Source: Paracoccaceae bacterium
GTDB lineage: Bacteria; Pseudomonadota; Alphaproteobacteria; Rhodobacterales; Rhodobacteraceae
Length of the DNA stretch: 41,067 bases
NCBI GenBank assembly: GCA_030625695.1
Contig: DAOUQK010000003.1
Coordinates: 1 to 41,067 of the forward strand
Direction: 5' to 3'
Part shown: in pieces, positions 35,225 to 41,067 of the stretch
How positions within the stretch are numbered: the first letter of the stretch is position 1
Layout: every line of letters starts with the position of its first letter
Notes under the pieces: generated by a model
Seen by the model: only the letters and a program-made list of their open reading frames with translations
The model's database searches: none
What the model was told of the DNA's origin: nothing
Translations under genes and position numbers: made by a program

Positions 35225-36670
35225 TTAACCCCCCATCCGCGCCTCAATTCGCTGGACCAGCCGCGCCGGGACCATCGCCTCGGTTAACTGCTCCAACATA
35301 TCGGCCTTCACTTCTTCGGGCATCCGTTTTGAACTTTCGACAAACGCCACCAACCTGGCCCGCCGCGCATCTGTCAGTTCCAGCAACTCGGGTTCCTCAT
35401 CGGCCTCACCCAAGGCCCGCACCCGAATACCCGCCCCCAGCAAAGGCGTGCGCCCGGCAACCACCCGGCGCCCTTCAAGTCCGGCACCGCGCACCAGAAC
35501 GTCATCGCCCTGACGTCGCACCAGTTCGACTTTTAAGGACTCCAGCCGACCTTCGTCATCCAATACCAAAACGGTCGAAGCCGCATCCAAAGCAGACGCA
35601 GGCAGTCGCGCAACCCCGGTCACTTCCGGTTCTTCAACCGTAACCGTCACAAAATCCCCCGGCTTAAACCCGCGCGCGCCTTCTAGACGGGCAAATATCA
35701 CCCGCCCCGACTGGCCCGCTCCGGTTGCCGCCGAATCCCGGCTGATCGACCCCGAAGCGGTCAAATCCGCTCCGGTTACGTTCAAAATTGCCGTAACAGG
35801 TGCCTGTACCAATGACCCAGACTGGCCCAATAACCGCGCGTATTGCGCCGTAGACACCCGAAACGACACTTCCAAAGCCGTCGGATCAATCAGTTTGGCC
35901 AGCTTCTCATTGGGCGACACCAGCCGCCCCTCAACCAATGAGACCTCACTCAGCACGCCGCTGAAACCGGCCCTCACGGTCAATTCGTCCAGATCCCGTC
36001 GCGCGGCCTCTAATGCAATTCCGGCCCGCGCCAGTCGCGTTGCCGCAAGGTCCACGCGACCCTCCGCACTCGCCACCGCCTGTCGCCGTGCCAACACCGC
36101 CGCCCGCGCGACCGCCGCCGCCAGCTCTGCCGTTTCAGCCGCCGCCGCCGTGCCTACACCACGCTCTCGCAAATCAGCCTGCCGCTGATTCGCCCGGCCT
36201 CTCAACTCTGCCTGATCCCTTGCCGCCCCAAGCTCGTCTCCGGCCAGAACCAGCCCGCGCTCGGCATCGCGCACCTCGGCGCGCGCATCCGACACATCAC
36301 TTTCGGCCCGCTGAAACGCCGCTTTGGCATCTGCCGGATCAATCTGCACCAAAACCTCGCCGGCCCGCACAACACCGCCTTCTTCAAAACTGCCCGCAAG
36401 GGTAACAATACGCCCGCCCGCAGGCGCGTGTATTTCCAATGTCCGCCTGCTTTGAATTTGCCCAAAAGCCTGCAACACTGGGGCAATCGTCTGTATCTCG
36501 GCGGTAATCGCATTGACCGCAAACACCCGTTCTTTCGCCACCGGGGCAGGGCGCTCATTGCTCATGCGCACCTGAATCGCACCGCGGATGATCTGCCCGG
36601 CATAGACCAACAGGGCCAGCGTCATTGACGCCAGCAACACCCCTACCAGACTTTGGCGTAAAAACCGCAT
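35225..36670 (-). CDS. RND efflux periplasmic adaptor subunit (HlyD/MFP)
   Basis: LEIHAPAGGRIVTLAGSFEEGGVVRAGEVLVQIDPADAKAAFQRAESDV; upstream of the RND permease on the same strand. Confidence 0.92.
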   Translation of the reverse strand: MRFLRQSLVGVLLASMTLALLVYAGQIIRGAIQVRMSNERPAPVAKERVFAVNAITAEIQTIAPVLQAFGQIQSRRTLEIHAPAGGRIVTLAGSFEEGGVVRAGEVLVQIDPADAKAAFQRAESDVSDARAEVRDAERGLVLAGDELGAARDQAELRGRANQRQADLRERGVGTAAAAETAELAAAVARAAVLARRQAVASAEGRVDLAATRLARAGIALEAARRDLDELTVRAGFSGVLSEVSLVEGRLVSPNEKLAKLIDPTALEVSFRVSTAQYARLLGQSGSLVQAPVTAILNVTGADLTASGSISRDSAATGAGQSGRVIFARLEGARGFKPGDFVTVTVEEPEVTGVARLPASALDAASTVLVLDDEGRLESLKVELVRRQGDDVLVRGAGLEGRRVVAGRTPLLGAGIRVRALGEADEEPELLELTDARRARLVAFVESSKRMPEEVKADMLEQLTEAMVPARLVQRIEARMGG

Positions 36671-36783
36671 CCTTCAAGTCACCTAAAAAGGCCCGCAGGC
36701 CATTTCTTCATCCGTCGCAGAACCTATTATGCGTCAAATATGCACAAAACGCCAAGCCACAAGGATGTTAACGCGGGATTTGG

Positions 36784-37326
36784 CTATTTCCGTCGCAAAT
36801 GTTCGTCCAATCGCGGCATTATCTCAACAAAGTTGCACGGTTGATGACGATAATCCAACTGAGGCCGCAATATTCCGTCCCACGCGTCCTTGCATGCCCC
36901 CGGACTTCCGGGCAGCGCAAACAGATACGTCCCCCCTGCCACGCCGCCTGTTGCCCGGCTTTGCACCGCACTGGTGCCGATCTTCTCCATCGAGATTATT
37001 GTGAACACCGTTCCAAACGCTTCGATCTCTTTCTCATAGACATCGCGGTGCGCCTCAACTGTGACATCCCGACCGGTCAGGCCGGTGCCGCCGGTTGAGA
37101 TTATTACATCCACATTCTTATCGGCTATCCAGTTACGCAATCGTTGTGCAATCTGATCCCGTTCATCGCGGACAATCTCGCGACCGGCCAGAACATGACC
37201 GTCGCCCAACAACCGATCAACCAGAATTTGCCCGGATTTGTCATCCTCAGGACGGCGCGTGTCAGATACGGTCAGAACCGCAATCCGAACCGGCACAAAC
37301 TCCAGGACTTTATCATTTTCGCTCAT
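36784..37326 (-). CDS. moaB: Molybdenum cofactor biosynthesis protein B
   Basis: VRIAVLTVSDTRRPEDDKSGQILVDRL...DVIISTGGTGLTGRDVTVEA...GTSAVQSRATGGVAGGTYLFALPGSPGACKDAWDGIL. Confidence 0.95.
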   Translation of the reverse strand: MSENDKVLEFVPVRIAVLTVSDTRRPEDDKSGQILVDRLLGDGHVLAGREIVRDERDQIAQRLRNWIADKNVDVIISTGGTGLTGRDVTVEAHRDVYEKEIEAFGTVFTIISMEKIGTSAVQSRATGGVAGGTYLFALPGSPGACKDAWDGILRPQLDYRHQPCNFVEIMPRLDEHLRRK

Positions 37327-37327
37327 G

Positions 37328-37921
37328 TCAAACCTCAAACCAATTGGCAAACGGCCCCAGATTGACCACTTTCGTCCGGCCAATCATACCACTTTGCCCC
37401 CAAGAATCATGAATATGCCCGCAGAAGGCCAGCTCCGGCTGCACCCGCTCAATCGCCTCATATATCGCCACTGACCCGACCGAGCTGCCCCCCGACGTTT
37501 GGTCTGCCACCCCCTTCGGGGGCGAATGCAGCACCAATATATCGGCGGCTTCGCACCCGCTCAGCATTTCGGCGGCCTTCGCTTCGCTCAGGTCACAAGA
37601 CCACGCGCCAAAGGGTGTTTCCGGTACGGCGTAGCCAAGCCCAAACAGGCGAATTCCACCAATCTCAATTCCGCGCCCGTGCAAAACGTGGCAACCAACG
37701 GGCACGGCTTCTATCAACTCCGCTTTGCTTTCGGCATTGCCCGGAACCACCACCATCGGTGCGGTGATCCCACCCAACATCCCCATTGCCTCTGGCAACC
37801 CTTCACGCATGTTACAGAAATCACCCGCGCCAATCACCAGATCGGCCGCCTTGGCCGCCTCAACAATCACCTCAGCCCGCGCCATCGAGTGATGCAAATC
37901 CGAAAACGCCAATATCTTCAT
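37328..37921 (-). CDS. Metallophosphoesterase
   Basis: MKILAFSDLHHSMARAE...VIGAGDFCNM...VVVPGNAES...LVLHSPPKG...CGHIHDSWGQ. Confidence 0.9.
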   Translation of the reverse strand: MKILAFSDLHHSMARAEVIVEAAKAADLVIGAGDFCNMREGLPEAMGMLGGITAPMVVVPGNAESKAELIEAVPVGCHVLHGRGIEIGGIRLFGLGYAVPETPFGAWSCDLSEAKAAEMLSGCEAADILVLHSPPKGVADQTSGGSSVGSVAIYEAIERVQPELAFCGHIHDSWGQSGMIGRTKVVNLGPFANWFEV

Positions 37922-38664
37922 TTCAACTTCGCCTTCAGGCTCAACAAATCCACCCAGGCCTCTCGCTTGGCCCCCGCTTGGCGCAACAAATACGCCGGAT
38001 GAAACATCGGCAACACCGGTTTGCCCCACGCCTCAACCCATGTCCCCCGCATCCGGGTAATCCCGCGCCGTCCTAAAACGGCATCACAGGCGATATTGCC
38101 CATCAACACGATGAAATCCGGGTCAGCCAGCGCCACGTGCCGCTCAAGAAAGGGTAACATTATCGCAACTTCTTCCTTACTCGGGTCGCGGTTCTGCGGC
38201 GGTCTCCAGGGCATCACATTGGTGATATACACCGACGCCTCCCGACTAAGGTCAATCGCCGCCAGCATCCTGTCCAGCAACTGTCCGGCGCGGCCCACAA
38301 ACGGCCGCCCCTCCCGGTCCTCATCGCGCCCCGGAGCCTCGCCAATGATCATTACGCGCGCGCCCGCAACCCCATCACAAAACACCAACTGCCGCGCGCC
38401 CTTCTTCATCTCGCACAACTCAAACGCCTCCAAAGCCGTCCGCAAAGCCGCCAAAGACCCAGCTCTCGCCGCCGCCGCCTTGGCAACACCCACCGGATCA
38501 ACCTCATCCTCAACCACGGGCGCAACAACCGCCTTCAAGGGCGCAGACTTCTCGGGAACCCCGTAGCGATCCACCGGCATATCGCCAATCGCCTCAGTCG
38601 CCCCCAACTCTACCTGCCACTCAAGCAAAGCCCGCGCCGTATGATATTCTTCAACCGATTCCAT
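37918..38664 (-). CDS. Uracil-DNA glycosylase, family 4
   Basis: VMIIGEAPGRDEDREGRPFVGRAGQLLDRMLAAI...VYITNVMPWRPPQNRDPSKEE...MFHPAYLLRQ. Confidence 0.93.
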   Translation of the reverse strand: MESVEEYHTARALLEWQVELGATEAIGDMPVDRYGVPEKSAPLKAVVAPVVEDEVDPVGVAKAAAARAGSLAALRTALEAFELCEMKKGARQLVFCDGVAGARVMIIGEAPGRDEDREGRPFVGRAGQLLDRMLAAIDLSREASVYITNVMPWRPPQNRDPSKEEVAIMLPFLERHVALADPDFIVLMGNIACDAVLGRRGITRMRGTWVEAWGKPVLPMFHPAYLLRQAGAKREAWVDLLSLKAKLK

Positions 38665-38821
38665 TCCTCAAACCTAAGCCTCATCGCCCGTAAGCAAAAC
38701 ACCCCTTGCGCATCTTTGACCCCTAAATATCCCCGCCGGAGGTAAAAAATCTCTTCTGGCGCAACTTGCCCACATCAACCCACCCCCATATAACGCCCCA
38801 AACCACACCGGAGTCCCGCCG

Positions 38822-39772
38822 ATGTCCTTCCTTCACCGCCACCTCCTTGGCATCGAACACCTAAGTCCGAATGACATCACCACCATCCTCGACCTTGCCG
38901 AAAGCTATGTCGACCTGAACCGCCAATCGGCCAAACACGTCGATGTCCTCTCCGGCCTCACCCAAATCAACATGTTCTTCGAAAATTCCACCCGCACCCA
39001 GGCCAGCTTTGAGATTGCCGGCAAACGCCTCGGTGCGGACGTCATGAACATGGCCATGCAGGCCTCTTCTGTCAAAAAGGGTGAAACCCTGATCGACACG
39101 GCGTTGACCCTCAACGCCATGCACCCCGACCTTCTGGTGGTGCGTCACCCCCACTCCGGTGCCGTCGACCTGCTGGCGCAAAAGGTCAATTGCGCCGTGC
39201 TGAACGCCGGTGACGGCCAACACGAACACCCCACGCAGGCCCTGCTTGACGCGCTCACCATAAGACGCGCCAAGGGACGTCTGCACCGGCTGAGTATCGC
39301 CATCTGCGGTGACATCGCCCATTCCCGTGTTGCCCGCTCCAACATCTTTCTTCTGGGCAAAATGGAAAACCGCATTCGCCTGATTGGCCCTCCAACCCTG
39401 ATGCCGTCAGAAATCGACCAATTCGGCGTCGAAGTTTACGAAGATATGGGTGAAGGCCTGCAAGGCGTGGACGTTGTGATGATGCTGCGCCTGCAAAAAG
39501 AACGCATGGACGGCGGCTTTATCCCTTCGGAACGGGAATATTACCACCGTTACGGCCTCGACGCCCGCAAGCTCAAACTCGCCAAACCCGACGCCATCGT
39601 CATGCACCCCGGCCCGATGAACCGGGGCGTTGAAATCGACGGAACATTGGCTGACGACATCCACCGCTCGGTCATTCAGGAACAGGTGGAAATGGGTGTC
39701 GCCGTGCGCATGGCGGTGATGCAGCTTCTGGCCCGAAACCTTACCGCATCCCGCGAACCAGCTGCCGTATGA
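38822..39772 (+). CDS. pyrB: Aspartate carbamoyltransferase catalytic subunit
   Basis: [32 protein letters not shown]...[20 protein letters not shown]...[18 protein letters not shown]...[13 protein letters not shown]. Confidence 0.97.
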   Translation: MSFLHRHLLGIEHLSPNDITTILDLAESYVDLNRQSAKHVDVLSGLTQINMFFENSTRTQASFEIAGKRLGADVMNMAMQASSVKKGETLIDTALTLNAMHPDLLVVRHPHSGAVDLLAQKVNCAVLNAGDGQHEHPTQALLDALTIRRAKGRLHRLSIAICGDIAHSRVARSNIFLLGKMENRIRLIGPPTLMPSEIDQFGVEVYEDMGEGLQGVDVVMMLRLQKERMDGGFIPSEREYYHRYGLDARKLKLAKPDAIVMHPGPMNRGVEIDGTLADDIHRSVIQEQVEMGVAVRMAVMQLLARNLTASREPAAV

Positions 39773-40341
39773 CTTTTTCCAAGGATATTCCTGCCGACTG
39801 GCGCGGCATGGGCGCTCCGATTGAAATTCCGGCTAACGAACATGGGCGTCTTCGATTGTTTGCGCTTAACGACCAACTTAGTCACGAAATCGCCCACTCA
39901 GGCGTATTGGACCACCTGTACCTGGCTCTGGGCACAAACCCTTCAACTGGCCCACTACACGACCCCGACGTGCAGATCGTCCACTTGCGCACAATTGAAG
40001 ACATGGGGCTACCGGCCTTTCTGCAAGACGCTTATGACATCGACCCTGCAGAGCTTACCCCCCAAACCAACATTCTGAACGCCCAAAGTGGCACCATTGC
40101 CCTGATCCGCTCGGGTGCCTTCAACGCACGCGCCCTCCAACTTACCCCATCCGATCAGGCCGCATTGGTCGCTACTTTTACCGAGCCCCAAACCGATTGG
40201 ACCTCCAAGCCCATGCCGACTTCACCACCCATCCGCACCTCTCCCCGCGCCGCCCGCTCGCGGGCGCGCCGTATCGGACTATCCCTGTTCGCGGTGATGA
40301 TGACGCTGATCCTGCTGTTTGTTCTCTGGCTGGCAACATGA
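39769..40341 (+). CDS. Hypothetical protein with single C-terminal TM (tail-anchored topology)
   Basis: 190 aa, ATGA overlap with pyrB; C-terminus [26 protein letters not shown]. Confidence 0.65.
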   Translation: MTFSKDIPADWRGMGAPIEIPANEHGRLRLFALNDQLSHEIAHSGVLDHLYLALGTNPSTGPLHDPDVQIVHLRTIEDMGLPAFLQDAYDIDPAELTPQTNILNAQSGTIALIRSGAFNARALQLTPSDQAALVATFTEPQTDWTSKPMPTSPPIRTSPRAARSRARRIGLSLFAVMMTLILLFVLWLAT

Positions 40342-40739
40342 CGCAGTTCAGGGCAGATCGCGCCGCATATCTTCGCCACAACGCATGGCTGGCGGTGTTT
40401 GGCATGGGTGGTGCCGTGGCGCTGCTCTGGCTGATGGGTAATCCGCATTTCTGGACTGGCGCGCCGGCCGGCCTGTTGGCGATTGTCCTGCGTGGTTGGT
40501 ATCTCGGCTCGGAAGAGCTTGGCGCTGTTTGGGAGATCGACGACAGGACCCAAGATCCGGCCCTTTCCGGCCCCGCCGAACGCAATATCCGCTTGACTGA
40601 AATTCAAACCGTGCGATCCATGGGCAGCTTTGTTCAGGTTATCACCCGCACCGGCGACAAACATCTGATCAAATATCAGGCCGATCCGGACGACACCATC
40701 GCCCGGATCAAGGCGGCGCAACAAACGGGGGCATCATGA
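40338..40739 (+). CDS. Hypothetical membrane protein
   Basis: [67 protein letters not shown]; start trimmed to ATG 40338 overlapping the upstream stop. Confidence 0.65.
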   Translation: MTQFRADRAAYLRHNAWLAVFGMGGAVALLWLMGNPHFWTGAPAGLLAIVLRGWYLGSEELGAVWEIDDRTQDPALSGPAERNIRLTEIQTVRSMGSFVQVITRTGDKHLIKYQADPDDTIARIKAAQQTGAS

Positions 40740-41067
40740 GTACACCGCAAGGCTGGGACAGCATCCTCGACCCGGGCGAGGAAATCCTCTGGCAAGGCCG
40801 CCCCGACGGCGCTGTCACCCTGCGCCCCCGCAACATCATGATGCTGATTTTTGGGTTGTTCTTTGCCGGCTTTGCGCTGTTCTGGATGGTCATGGCGGCG
40901 CAGTCAGGCGGCGGTGTCTGGATGTTCGGCCTGATCCATTTCTCAGTCGGCGCGGGCATCGTCTTTTCCGCCCTGTTCTGGGGCACTTTCAAACGGCGGC
41001 GCAGCTGGTACACGCTGACCAATAACCGTGCCATCATCGCCTCGGACCTGCCAATCATCGGCAAACG
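40736..41067 (+). CDS. Hypothetical membrane protein, PH-domain-like (truncated by window edge)
   Basis: MSTPQGWDSILDPGEEILWQGRPDGAVTLRPRNIMMLIFGLFFAGFALFWM...RRRSWYTLTNNRAIIASDLPIIGK; ATGA overlap with the previous gene; open to the window end. Confidence 0.6.
   Translation, partial: MSTPQGWDSILDPGEEILWQGRPDGAVTLRPRNIMMLIFGLFFAGFALFWMVMAAQSGGGVWMFGLIHFSVGAGIVFSALFWGTFKRRRSWYTLTNNRAIIASDLPIIGK

Noticed and set aside
1-41067. Search for CRISPR arrays, tRNA/rRNA genes, prophage, integrase/transposase genes, toxin-antitoxin or defence islands
   Set aside because: No supporting repeats, motifs or ORFs recognised; non-coding mobile-like elements are present but no transposase lies in the window.

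Overview
This is a GC-rich alphaproteobacterial chromosome segment, most likely Rhodobacterales/Roseobacter-type judging from gene families and gene order. Most of it is core housekeeping: slt-dapA, uvrC-pgsA-moaD-moaE, ubiA/rsmE-GNAT-gshA, an RND efflux pair, a UDG-phosphoesterase-moaB operon, and pyrB. The main metabolic locus is at ~2.4-12.6 kb. It holds xsc, pta, a citrate-synthase homologue and a SoeABC-type sulfite dehydrogenase next to a TauR-type regulator, which together would form a compact sulfoacetaldehyde -> acetyl-CoA/citrate plus sulfite -> sulfate module. The least-explained signals are non-coding: (i) two copies of a 116-bp palindromic MITE-like element with TA-type ends, one filling the moaD-moaE gap and supplying the moaD stop codon, the other just upstream of xsc; (ii) two REPIN-like inverted pairs of GTAG-headed REP hairpins; (iii) a near-exact 19-bp duplication of the uvrC start context flanking one REPIN; (iv) a 38-nt terminator module repeated after tauR and gshA with a compensatory stem change; (v) a CTGGACTT(A/G) direct repeat upstream of tauR; (vi) a short ABC-ATPase remnant. 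I found no CRISPR array, prophage, tRNA/rRNA, transposase or recognisable defence system. All calls come from reading the sequence and the supplied ORFs; no database search was run.
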